64,000 bases of DNA from the NCBI GenBank assembly GCA_019155185.1, contig CM032811.1, positions 9,630,075 to 9,694,074 of the forward strand. Reading direction: 5' to 3'. Source of the stretch: Beaufortia kweichowensis (Eukaryota > Chordata > Actinopteri > Cypriniformes > Gastromyzontidae). The notes beneath the pieces were generated by a model. It ran no database searches. It was given only the letters and a program-made list of their open reading frames with translations, and was not told where the DNA came from. Made by a program: the position numbers and the translations under genes. Below are positions 13,101-23,810 of this stretch, piece by piece. Position 1 is the first letter of the stretch; the number at the start of each line of letters is the position of its first letter.

Positions 13101-16100
13101 CTTTACTGTGATTACAAATACTTGAAGTATAAAATCTTAACTTTATATCTACAACACAAAGAATAGAAATAAAACAAGGCCTTACCTTCCCCTGCTCAAT
13201 GAGCGAGTAAAATTTCTCCACTTCCTGATTAAATCCAGTAGCTCTAATCTCTCCCTTTAATGAAAACAAAAACAATTGTGTCTCACAGTACATTAGCACC
13301 GTTATAATGCCTTTCACCGCTGACTGTCGATCAATGCTTACACTCTCATCCACAAGCTCCATGGAAAAGAGCTTGCCATCTCCCCTGGAGTTACTCCATG
13401 TGCGGATGCTGCTCTTGTTGGTGACACGGGCTCTAATAGTCCATCTGGAGAGAAAACGTATTCTTTAATCATGCAATCAGAACGGACAATGAGAGATGAA
13501 GGTGTTTAGAAGAGCTATTCAGACTGACTTTGACTGGTATGGGTTAAGGCTGGCGATGGGCACTACTTTGGAGCTGCCACCAGGAGTGTTCGGGGCCGCC
13601 ATGGGCTTCTTGCCAAAACTGTGAGCAGGTCCTCTGTGCACTGAACCTAATGAAAGCAAAGGTGAGAGACAGGACTGATGTACAGTTTAAAAGCGTTATT
13701 TATAATATAAAGAACAAAACTGCAGAAGCATTTGAAGTGAAAAATGTCTAATTGTCACTTTTGTTTTAGAATTTGTTTAATTAAATAATCAAGAAATAAC
13801 CTCAGACTATTGTGACAGGTGTTAGATCAATGTCTGTTTGCTGGCTTCAAGTTATCGGCTGCATGTTTACCATTTTAACACCTTTAAACTATTTTAACTT
13901 ACTCCAACAATTTCCCAACAATGTTACAATTTTGTTTTTGCTTTGAACTGTTTGCTAGTAAGAAACTGTTGGTCAGCGGTTAGTAGTCAAATAAGTTACC
14001 ATGGTTACTGTACACATACAATATTTACATATACAGTAAAACCTTCAAACCCCTTTACAACCTTAACAAAATAGGCACCCTTAAGACATTTATATTACAA
14101 AACACAGACACTAAGAAAATGTGACTATTGGTATGTGTATATCTATAAAGCCAATCATAACCATAACTATAATATGATCCATATATCATTATCATTATAG
14201 TTGTGATGTGGATCCTGCTATTTTCTTAATTTTACAACTATTTGCTAACTATATGTTTCACAGTTATCATTTTGGGGGTAAACAAGCCTTAAGATTATGA
14301 ACTGAACTATGAAGATTTGTATGAATTTACCATCACTTCCATTCTGAGGCTGTAATGGTCTCACAGGAGCTGGAGCTGCAGTCGACGGAGCCTTTGACTG
14401 ACCTGAAAACCAGAGAATAATACTTGAAACATGAAACATATTAAATCTCTAAATAAACACTGAATGCCAAGAGAGTCTCTATCCAAACAATAACATGCCT
14501 AATAAATCTTGTTGTTGTCTTTTAAAAGGTCTAATTTAACCTCACATATGAGATTCAACTTTACAGTCATTCCACAGAGTACAAGGAAAGAATGAAATGC
14601 TCAACTACATCTATTTAATGTTATATATTGTTTGTTTTGATGTACTCTTACCCTCCACATATGGAGTTGGGTCTCCTATTTTTCCTACCATTTGGTCTGC
14701 TGACTTCATTACTTCCAAGTCCAGAATAACCACCACACGCCTGTGTACAGCATCAAAAATAATAACACAAAACAATTTGCAAGCTTTACATAAACAACAA
14801 ATCTAAACATCAAATCAATTAAACTTGGTGATAAAACATATTAACAAGTGGAAAGGTGACGGTCTAAAACACATACCGCCCGTCTTTGAGAACATTGGTG
14901 ACATGTCGTTTCAGCACACAGACACAGTTAGGAGCCAACTGGTTCTGTTCAGCCATAGGATTTAGCTGTGTGGAAAGCATGAATGCTGCATGCAGAAGGA
15001 AGAATCAGATAAAAACCAGTATGAGAAATGTTCAACACAATCCTAACCGCCTGCATGAAAACATACAAGACTGTAGCTTTTGCTGAATAAGATGCATGAC
15101 AATGACAGCCTAATATTATAACAGCCTAAATATTATAATTAAGAAAAGGTTAACATGACAGAGACAAAATTAAAGTCATGTTATGACGGCGGAAAATTCA
15201 TCTCAGACTTACAGGACATCGTGTGAAGCCCATCACTCATCATAAGACGAAAGCGGGACAAGCCGTTTCCTCCATCAAGCTTGCGGATATTCTGCAGGGA
15301 ATATTTAATTCATCTTAGTCTTATATGATACAATTAACTTCTGTGCCAGAAAGATGTATAAAACAAAAAGATAACACTGTATATATCAATTCTATTGTGC
15401 TACCAGTTTGTAAAGTTCAGCAAAAGTGTGGAAACACTTAGATTTTTTCACATTTTAGAATAGTAGTAAACTCATCAAAACTATGAAATAACTGTGGGAA
15501 TTGTGTTGTGACTAAAAACATCTAAAAATAAATAAACACCATGTTATATTTGATCATCTTCAAAAGTATACACCCTTTGTCTAGAATTTGCAAAATCATA
15601 CTCTTGACATTTTATCATTCAGCTTCTTCAGGTTTTAACCTGGAAAGCTTTTTAAACATCCCTGAAGGAATTTCTGTCTATGCTGTGCATAGTTTTGTAT
15701 TATTTGGTCCAAATAATCAATTAAAAAATAATAATATAAGTAGTTTAATAAACCAATTAATACGTTGGCACAAGTTTCTACAAAAGTAATTTCAAACGAT
15801 GAAACATACACCTTCAGATTTTTAAGATCATGAGGAAACATTTTTGTCAATTGTGGGTAAATGTTTGATTGGTAGTGTACTTATGAAGTGTGAATTCGGC
15901 CCACCATTACAATCGAATATACAGTAATATAACAAAATGGCTTATAAATAATTTGCACTGAAGTTGACAGTTACCAGCACTTGAAGAACAGGATTGCTGA
16001 CATCAGCTCCCTTAGTCAGGGACTGAAAACAAAGAACACGCCATTCATAACACAATATATATATATATATACATCAGATTAACAAACACAATTCAGATTA

Positions 16101-16427
16101 GTTCACAAAACATCGTCCATATTCCAACAAAAACTAGAGTTTAAGGATAAAATCTGCTAAACGTAAAGTTTGCATTGTCTACATTTAAGCCCAATTGTGT
16201 AGTATAGTACACCTTTCAACTTTATTACGCCATTAAGAATAATTGGAGAGATGACACAATTTAAATGCATTGATCAATAGCTAATGATAACACTACGAAT
16301 ATATTTGCACTTGTCTAAAAGTCGGTAAGTTAGCTAACTTAGCAAATGTCTGCAACGGACCGAGCCATGTTTACATGCGCGGGTTCATTCTTACCTCGAT
16401 TGCTCCCTCTGACAGTTTGACAGTCAT
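1190..16427 (-). CDS. rpa1: Replication protein A 70 kDa subunit, 3' end outside window
   Basis: Large subunit of the RPA heterotrimer, which coats single-stranded DNA in replication, repair and recombination in the nucleus. Coding exons on the minus strand: 16395-16427, 15975-16022, 15213-15291, 14877-14985, 14652-14740, 14331-14402, 13529-13646, 13342-13444, 13186-13254, 12841-13033, 12175-12311, 11447-11595, 5892-6021, 2513-2689, 1587-1694, 1190-1276. They join in frame into 567 residues. The start MTVKLSEGAIE matches the RPA1 N-terminus. An N-terminal OB fold (about residues 1-110) is followed by a low-complexity linker, DNA-binding domains A and B (KLFSMELVDES; WKTLMEVKN region after B), and domain C with its C4 zinc ribbon (C-x4-C, then CEKC, in exon 14). 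The final exon, about 34 residues in human, is missing, so the protein should be near 600 aa (human 616). Introns 12 (5.4 kb) and 13 (3.2 kb) are far larger than the rest. Identity is very secure. Confidence 0.96.
2690..5891. other. rpa1 intron 13 (3.2 kb), possible regulatory blocks
   Basis: No exon or RNA gene was recognised. Open frames here (for instance a 131-codon one at 4998-5393) have random composition. Two stretches, about 4330-4450 and 4600-4760, have higher complexity, some GC and homeodomain-type TAATTA cores, and could be conserved non-coding elements. That is a guess from composition only. Confidence 0.4.
6022..11446. other. rpa1 intron 12 (5.4 kb), mostly unassigned
   Basis: The largest intron of the gene. 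Apart from the coding-like patch at 9467-9610, described separately, I see no exon, RNA gene or clear transposon. A GC-rich purine-rich patch lies at 7850-7920 with gagcgagcgcgcgg at its centre. Confidence 0.4.
9467..9610 (-). pseudogene. Short coding-like patch of unknown origin in rpa1 intron 12
   Basis: The minus strand reads about 45 codons with protein-like composition, including LLADLLKVQQATVESMHA and a following LAELQKV helix-like stretch, then stops. The pattern is that of an amphipathic coiled coil and loosely resembles the N-terminal helical part of SCAN or retrotransposon Gag-type proteins. I cannot name it. No flanking coding sequence continues it, so it may be a decayed insertion, an alternative exon or chance. 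It is not part of RPA1, whose exons 12 and 13 join in frame without it. Confidence 0.25.
15397..15885. mobile_element. Decayed DNA-transposon-like element in rpa1 intron 2
   Basis: About 490 bp begin with tgctaccagtttg and end with a stretch ending ttgattggtagtgtac. The reverse complement of the right end (gtacactaccaatc) resembles the left end, giving imperfect terminal inverted repeats. The left interior, with tagaatagtagtaaactcat followed by caaaactatgaaataac, has the wording of a Tc1-like terminal repeat family widespread in fish. No transposase frame survives. A related fragment lies near 33077-33235. Confidence 0.55.
16055..16071. repeat. Short (AT)n microsatellite
   Basis: A pure AT dinucleotide run of about 17 bp lies about 30 bp upstream of rpa1 exon 2 on the minus strand, inside intron 1. 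Confidence 0.8.
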
Positions 16428-16504
16428 GTTTTCGCTAATGTCCTTTTTATTGTTACACTGAATCGTACAGTAATCAATTGTTTCAGCTGTGCATCAGTTT
16501 GCAG

Positions 16505-16575
16505 CACTGGACTCTCTCCTCGCGCCAACTTTCTCCAAACCCGCGAAAGTGCGCTACGCGATGACGTGTTTCCTG
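16505..16575 (-). promoter_or_regulatory. rpa1: Probable rpa1 promoter with E2F-like sites
   Basis: The 150 bp upstream of the rpa1 start codon is a GC-rich patch in AT-rich surroundings. On the minus strand it contains TTGGCGCG (16521-16528) and TTTCGCGG (16541-16548), both fitting the E2F consensus TTTSSCGC or a close variant. A TGACGT core (16562-16567) and a TTCCTG ETS-like core follow. E2F control is expected for a replication gene. The transcription start was not determined. Confidence 0.5.
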
Positions 16576-17180
16576 TTCCGCCGAATGTCAAAATACATGA
16601 TACATGGCACACTGTGTTGCTTTGGCTAAAATGTTACATACATGTACATACATGGATTTTTTTAAAGCTCCACCAGATTACATTATTTTTTTTAAGACAT
16701 TAAGACGGTTAACATTTTATTTTTACACAAGTGGTTAATTTAAATAGGATAGTTGTGATAAATCATATTCTGTGTCATAAAATAATATTTGATTGTATGT
16801 TTGTAAAGCCAAATATAATGCTGACATACTTGTTTTTATGGCCTGTGAAAAAAACAGCTGAAGTCACTTTTTGTGATACACTGTTTTGTACATGATAATA
16901 ATTCATAATGTAAAGAACATTTTTTTTAAATATAATCTTAAAATCCGAAATACTGAGTCATTAAATGAAAAATTATGAGATTTGAGACTTGGTTTTCATA
17001 GTCAGAAATACATTTCAACAACAAAAAATCAATTAATGAAAAATGAGACATCACATTGTATGATCATCTTTTTAATCCAAAAAATGAAGAGAGAAAATAA
17101 TCATGGCATTTTTAACAGGATTAGAACATTTAACGCAATAATTCACATGGGGGAGAAATTTCAAATGATCTTTTTTTCGG

Positions 17181-17186
17181 TTTATT
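17181..17186 (-). terminator. serpinf2: Candidate polyadenylation signal of serpinf2
   Basis: AATAAA on the minus strand, about 110 bp downstream of the serpinf2 stop codon, and the first canonical hexamer after it. It leaves about 0.75 kb to the rpa1 start codon. Confidence 0.5.
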
Positions 17187-17294
17187 TGTCTTTTACTTTT
17201 AGATTTTATTGTCCTGTATTTGCCTTCCAGTGGGGACCAACTGCACAGACAAAGACCACTTATGGACTCATTCTGCTAATGGTGTGAAAATAAT

Positions 17295-19656
17295 CTACTT
17301 TGGAGGAGCGTCATAAGGCTTGTTATCTGTAAACCCCATTTTATCCGAATTGCCTTGGCTTGTGATCATAGTAGATGCTCCAGGGTTGGGGTTAGTAATG
17401 ACTCCCAGGAAGAATGGTGTTTGACTTAAATCATCCATTATGGCAAAGAAAAAAGGTTGATTGACTGTAAATGAAGGGTTGGAGCGTGATATGACCACAC
17501 TTATCGCTGCAGCAGCCTCTGCCCCCTCCTCATTTATCTCAACACTGGACATGTGTTGCACACTGGACAAAAACAAGGGGCCGTCTGAGATACGACCCAG
17601 CTTTGCTTTACTAAATAGCATTCCTAGACCTGGAATAGAGTGGAATAATGTATCAGTTAGAATATATAAACGTATTAATATACATTTATTGTACATACAT
17701 TAGATATTAGTCATGATGTGCATGAGATATGACACAAAAAAGTCTTACCCATGCTTGTCATGGCCTCTTGGAGGTCCTGCTTGAAATCAAGCTTAAATTT
17801 TGGAAGTTTGACCTGCATGTTTCTCTCTCGTGGAAACCGATTATAAAGATCTGAGATATTGAGCTTAGCCACAATGGTTGACATGTTCACATGTCCTGAT
17901 GTTGGCATTACCACCAGAAGACTCCTGTCACCTTTAAAAGGGAATCGAGCAACCTGGGTGCCAAGGGCAAAAGTAAAAAAATAGTAATAGAAACAATAGT
18001 GAACATCAAGATTTTAATAGTTTATTTAAAAACAAGATATCAGTGTCTTTGGCTGTAAGGCAAAAATTAAAAAGTTAAAACCTGGGCATCCAGCTCAAGA
18101 TGGGTGAAAATGCTGAGAGGGTACTTGGAACCAAGCATCATGTCCACATTGACAATTTGGTTTTCATCCATGTAGAAGAGCTCAGTGGATGTGAATCTAG
18201 GATCAAACTGGGTGAGCCACTCTCCTGTCAATGAAAAACACTGATTCACTTGCAGTTATCTAGTATCTTATTTGGTTTAGTGAAATAACAAGCGCAAGAT
18301 AATGCAACAGATATAAGTAATGCAAGATCTGATTCACTGAACTACCGGCAGAAATTGCAAAGTGCTTGTTGTTAACAGGTGTTTGTTCTGACCTTTGTAG
18401 TGCATAGCATTGATGAGCATCATAACAGGGTTGATGGGAAGACTGGACAAAAACTCTGAAATGTGCCCATTTGTGGCTTTCTTCACCCATTCATTGACCT
18501 CATTAACAGTGGTCAGAGTGGCCGGTTCTGAGTCATACAACTTCTGTGAATCCTCAATGAATTCTTGTTTTGGCTCAAATCCTGAAAAATAAACACTCAT
18601 TATTGTTCTCAGATGAAATGAGAACTTCTGTCATCTCCTACTGAGATATATAGATCATTTGAAGAAACAATAGTTATTGGCTTATGTGAGTAATTTTCTG
18701 AGATGCAAAGAAATGCAGCAATATAAAAATCTGTTTTATTGTGTATGTGTACAGTGGTGCTCATTATTTTATAATTATTCATAACCCCATTAAATTAGGG
18801 GTAGTCTCAGATTATTTTTTCTTTCTTTAAAAATTCATTTGTGATATTTGTGTGTGTCTCTTACCGGTCTGGAGATAGATACGGCTGGCGATAGGCAGGC
18901 TTCTTCTTTGATAGTGATGCAGGAGGGAGCTGAGGGCTGTGTGGTAACAGGGCAGTGAATCCGCATGCAGATGATGTAGAAGCAGCTCCTTTGTCTCATT
19001 CGTGGCTCCTGAGATTCAGAGCAACAATGCACCATCTTAAACTTGTAACTTTTATACATATGCACTCATGCATATGTTATTTTAGACTTACCCAGAAGTA
19101 GTTGTGATAATGCTACAGACAAACTTAATGGGGAGATGATGACATTAGGCTGCTCTGGGCCAGGCTTCAAGCTTTTTAAATATGAAAGTCCAAGCTTCAT
19201 AATGCCATTGCCCACAGCCCGCTTAATCTGCTGGCTGGTCATTTCACCATCACAAAGCGTATCGAGATCCTCCTCAGAGGAGCCTTCTTTCTGCCCAGGA
19301 GTGGGAACATCTGCTTCCAGGCCATCTGGAGCAACTGTGAGTGCTTCTATTATTGGGTCAAATGTGTCCTTCCAATCCTGAGAAGGACAATGTGATGAAA
19401 GTGTCAAAGGTCTCAGCATGTGTATACATTCAATGATGTGACACTGTGCGTTTTGTGGTCTTACTGATCCTGGATCACTAGGCGTCAGCGGTCCATCAAA
19501 TTCAGTCGGATCTTCCTGTGGTGAAAAAGGGCAGTTCAGGGCGTTTTGATGAAATGTTTATGATGGTGCATTTGAGAAAAGTTTGTTTTAGTGCATTACC
19601 GTCCAGCCTTGCTTGGCATAACAAATGAGGAGGAATATCAGACAACACAAGTCCAT
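17295..19656 (-). CDS. serpinf2: Alpha-2-antiplasmin (serpin F2)
   Basis: Secreted serpin that inactivates plasmin and so limits clot lysis. Minus-strand exons: 19600-19656 (signal peptide MDLCCLIFLLICYA), 19465-19515, 19092-19377, 18865-19008, 18393-18581, 18082-18224, 17749-17953, 17295-17629. They give 469 aa (human 491). Family evidence: VNEWVKKATNGHISEFLSSL; the hinge EEGAEAAAA; NQPFFFAI; and the end of the serpin fold GVITNPNPG, which fits SERPINF2 better than SERPINF1. P1 is Arg (codon 17484-17486), needed for plasmin, but P1' is Ser where human has Met. The human disulfide pair appears kept (DTLCDGEM and LPCYH). After the fold there is an extension of about 27 residues, shorter than human's 50 or so, still ending in a C-terminal Lys that can dock to plasmin kringles. 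A long acidic N-terminal segment precedes the fold. Identity is strong; the fish paralogue letter is unknown. Confidence 0.93.
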
Positions 19657-19739
19657 GTTCTAGCTGTTAGTCTAAAATCCAAAAAGAAAGAAGCACAATT
19701 CACACAGTATTTTAAATGATTAGGCATTTACCCGTCTCT

Positions 19740-21920
19740 GGTCATTCTCAAAGGCATTTTTTATGTTTTAATACATATAAAAATTATGAGTCTACTTTGT
19801 CACATCAAAATGTAAAACATGTATATTGAGGATGATTATTTTTTTAAATTATGATATATATATATTTTTTAACTATTTCTGTAGGAATTGTTCTATTCCT
19901 CCCTCACTTTTAATTCAACTCCTTCATTTGAGCATTAACAACTAAAACCAGTATTAATAGATTTTTTTTCACCGGCACATTACAATTCCTGAACTGTAGA
20001 TATGGTATCTGACAAAAAAGATATTAAAGTTATCTGGTCAACAGCCCCATTTTCAGGAAATTCACTCATTAAACAAAATATTGAGTGAAATAATCAATAT
20101 AACCTTAACATGGCTAAAGGTCTGCAAGCTGTTGCACAACTGTGTGGTTAAACATTTTAAGAAAATTTGAAAACATTTGTGTAAGACTACAGACAAAAAA
20201 GTTCTATATAACAAAAACAAATTTCCATGTAAGAAAAACAATATATAGTTATTTCGAAAAACATATAATGTATACAGAAATACTGTTTTAATAACACACT
20301 GTTCCTGTACACACAGTAATGCATAGGTTTAATAACCGTCTAAAGCAAAAGTGCAATTTAGCAACCAAATAAAGACTAGAAAATTAATTGATTCATTTAG
20401 GTTAAAAAATAAGTTCAACTGTGCATATTTACAAACCAAAAGAGCTGACAACAGATTGCCTTATTAATTTTCTTCAACACAATACGTTTCTAATATAGAG
20501 TAAATAAGGATTCACAGAAAAAAAGCATATTTAACAGAACAAAATTGGGTCTTACCGTGCAAATCTGTAATCCAGCACTGAATTGAGAAAGAAGGCCTAA
20601 AATGTGAAAATTCTTCGCTGTAGGGGTTGGCAGTCTCAACGTAGGCAGTTACATTTCAACTTTTATTGATCTTTACCTCATATAGCTCTTAGTACCTACC
20701 TCTTTATTGATGTAAATATTGAAAGATGTCGGGGTCAGATATCAAACTTGAGTGTGTAGATCACTGTACCTGTAAGGAGTTTGAATGAAGTAGGTTATAA
20801 ACTCATACACTATAGTTTGCTTACTATATTAACTCACTGCTGATGTGTGTGGCTTGATACCAAATAGGAGAAAACAAAACAGTTTGTTCAGATATAAATG
20901 AGATCAGCAGGAGATTAATGAGGAGGAGATGACAACCCACGATTGCCAATAGGCCTTTATTGGAAAGAAGGCTTTTGTATTGTTGATCTGACATGCCAAA
21001 GAAACAAACTAGTGCTGGCTTGGGTTGTCCGCAGGCATCTGCCAACCTCTCCAAAATTAAGAGCAGTTGAAAGGCATTACGTTGCAAACGCTCACATGGA
21101 CTTTGGATGTTTGTGCTTGAACCAGGGCAGCACAAAAAGTGTTACTCCATTAGGCAAAAACAGCAAACCTGATCATCTGAATAACCCATTTATTTTTTTG
21201 GCAAGAAGGTCGATCAATCCTGTTTTATTTGGATAATTAATACGCTTAAAAAGTTGTTTATTCTGTAAAAAAGCCAGACACATTTCTGAACAATTTCTTT
21301 TACTTTAAATCATTGAAAATGTTCATTTTAGTAAGTATATTGAAAAAAGTCACTTTAAGTAAAAAAAGAAAAAATCCTTGCAATGAAATACAAATGAGCA
21401 ATGGCCAGTGTTAATTCAGACATTGTGTGTGTGCTACATCAGACAGATGTTTTATCTTAAATGACCTGTCAGAAACAGTTTCAGCATATATTAATAGTTA
21501 TCAAAATAGTAATCCAGCAAGTCCATTGAGTAAAATTTACCTGGATTTTGATATGCTTAAAATAGCACAAAGCATGAAGAGCGATTCTAGTATTTATAAT
21601 ATTGTTCTTTGTTAGCTTTTCAAAATCATTAATAATCTCAGCTTGAAGCAGAGAGAATTGATATCAATAGTATTCAAAAGCCAACTAGTTGGTTACAGAT
21701 ATACTGTATACTGTATAGCAGTGAATGGGGAGATACAGTAATGTATGTTTTAGTAGCTATGAATCCTTAAAAGAAATTTGAACATTATAGATCTGGAATG
21801 TTTGAATTTACATGATTAATAAATTTATAGAGGTTAATATCTAGTTCATATCTATTGTAATCTAGTAGTTGCTGCATAAAAGTATTATTATAGATACTAA
21901 GCATTAGGCTCAAAAAAAAT
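19740..21920. other. serpinf2 intron 1 and upstream spacer
   Basis: AT-rich sequence with no convincing frame. I looked here for serpinf1, expected next to serpinf2 in many vertebrates, and found no serpin-like peptide on either strand. Confidence 0.5.
20556..20635 (-). other. serpinf2: Probable 5' non-coding exon of serpinf2
   Basis: A minus-strand donor, GCAC then GGTAAGACC (boundary at 20556), lies upstream of the signal-peptide exon, whose own acceptor (ggattttag) sits 13 bp before the ATG. An ATCAATAAAA stretch at about 20661-20670 could be a TATA-like or Onecut-type site. The 5' limit is a guess. Confidence 0.4.
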
Positions 21921-21923
21921 ATA

Positions 21924-22924
21924 CACACCCTGACAAAAGTTTTGTCGCCTATCCAAGTTGTAGGAACAACAAATAATAACTTGACTTTTAGTTAATCATT
22001 TGGAATCAGAAGTGGCTTATATGAAAGGCAAAGGCCTCTAGATTATGCTTATTTTACTTGCTTTAATTAGGACATTAATTAGGACTTTGCTTAGACAAAA
22101 GTATTTAACCAATCACAGATTAGAGCGTCACCTGTGACAAATACTGTAATTGACACATTCCCAGGTGTGTGGAACCAGCATTAAACAGAAGACAACTAAA
22201 AAATTGTATTGCATTTGCCAAGGCCCACAGCTTGCAGGAAGAATGGACTGTGGAAAGGTGTTTTTTTTTCTTCGATGAATCATCTATTGAACTGAACCCC
22301 AATTGTCGCAAATACTGCAGAAGACCTATTGGAACCCCCAAGATTCACACAGAAAACAGTCAAGTTCGGTGGCATACTTCAGTTCCTGAAAAGCAAAGAA
22401 GGTTAAGGTGCTCCAGGATTGGCCAGCCCAGTCACCAGACATGAACATTATTGAGCATGTCTGGGGTAAGATGAAGGAGGAGGCATTGAAGATGAAACCA
22501 AAGAATCTTGATGAACTCTGGGAGTCCTGCTTTTGAAAATGCTTTTTTCTTTGCCATTCCAAATGACTTTATTAATAAGTTATTTGAGTCATTGCAGAGA
22601 TGTATGGATGCAGTCCCGTAAGCTCATGGGAGTCATACACAATATTAATTCTTTTTCCACTGCACCATGACTTTATGTTCTGTACTGTACATTATTTCTG
22701 TTAAGTGACAAGACGGTTGTCTAAGCAAAGTCTGACCTTTCTGTCCTAATTAAATCATTAAAAATCAAGGCATGATAAGATTTTATTTTGGTAAAATAAG
22801 CGTAATCTAGATGCCTTTACCTTTCATATAAGCTACTTCTGATTCCAAATGATCAACTAAAAGTCAAGTTATTATTCGTTGTTCCTACAACTTGGGTAGG
22901 CGACAAGACTTTTGTCAGGGTGTG
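21924..22924 (+). mobile_element. Decayed Tc1-like transposon with intact terminal repeats
   Basis: A unit of about 1.0 kb flanked by TA on both sides (21922-21923, 22925-22926), the Tc1/mariner target duplication. It opens CACACCCTGACAAAAGTTTT and closes with the inverse. The inverted repeats extend for about 130 bp at roughly 90 percent identity by eye, through gttgtaggaacaacaaataa and tttggaatcagaagt. The interior keeps plus-strand transposase fragments in two frames: FFFDESSIELNPNCRKY with RRPIGTPKIHTENSQVRW from 22169, then LQDWPAQSPDMNIIEHVWGK around 22410-22470. The two frames, the missing N-terminal DNA-binding half and the 1.0 kb length (family about 1.6 kb) show an internal deletion and frameshifts, so it cannot encode a functional transposase. 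Confidence 0.9.
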
Positions 22925-22926
22925 TA

Positions 22927-23810
22927 CATAGATAGATATATAAATGTTATGTATATACAAGCATACACATTTGTGATTAAAATGTAACATATCATTTGAC
23001 AAGGGGTTCGTGTGACAAACAATGGTGAATTTTTACATCATTCAAGGTTAATACAGCATCAAATTATCTATATATTTTAGCAGTAAATACCTTAGATATT
23101 ATTATATTATATTAGAGGGTCCAAACTCACGATTTAGGACCACCTCCATTGCATATCTGGAGTTTACACCCAGTGTACAGTAAAAGAGTGGCGAGTCATA
23201 CTGAACTTAACCAAGGTCACAATTTGATCACATTCGTCACATTTAATGGTCCATGGATGCAGTTGTAAAAATTGACTGCGTTGTGTAGAAAATGGTGCCA
23301 AACAGGGAGCACTACAAATGTCTACCATGAACACTGCATAGTTGTGGGCAAATCTGACGAATCGAATCATATGATATGATTAACATGGTCGGACCTGTGA
23401 TTCTCACAGTGTATATTTCACTCATTATGGAAAGTGTAAACACTACACTATAACCACACTTAGATCCTGAGCAGCTCATCGCATTCATTCATCCAAGTAT
23501 CCATTCGTTTCTCTTTTTCGATTATTACATACAGCAGCTAGTGCAGTTATGCATAAACCCCAAAAATTGTAACAAAAAAGTGATTGTATGATGTATTATA
23601 GGCAATATTCAGTTTTGGTCACTTACAAAGGGGTTACGCTCTTTAAGCAAAATTTAAAATTGAAAGATTATTCTTTTTCCCTCTATGACTGAAACAGAGT
23701 CCATTGTGCATGGTTGGCAAGTTTGTTTCATTCAGTTTTTTTGGTGGCACAGGGAGAATATTTTTTTCTAATAAAGCAATATAATACCAGAGCCTTCAAG
23801 TGCACTAAGT
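22927..23810. other. Spacer between Tc1 element and wdr81 stop
   Basis: The right part is presumably the wdr81 3' UTR. No gene, RNA or clear polyadenylation hexamer was recognised on the minus strand here. Confidence 0.4.

Noticed and set aside
17295..19656. Identification of the serpin as serpinf1 (PEDF)
   Set aside because: A P1 Arg, the intact inhibitory hinge EEGAEAAAA, NPNPG after the fold and a C-terminal extension ending in Lys fit SERPINF2, not the non-inhibitory PEDF.
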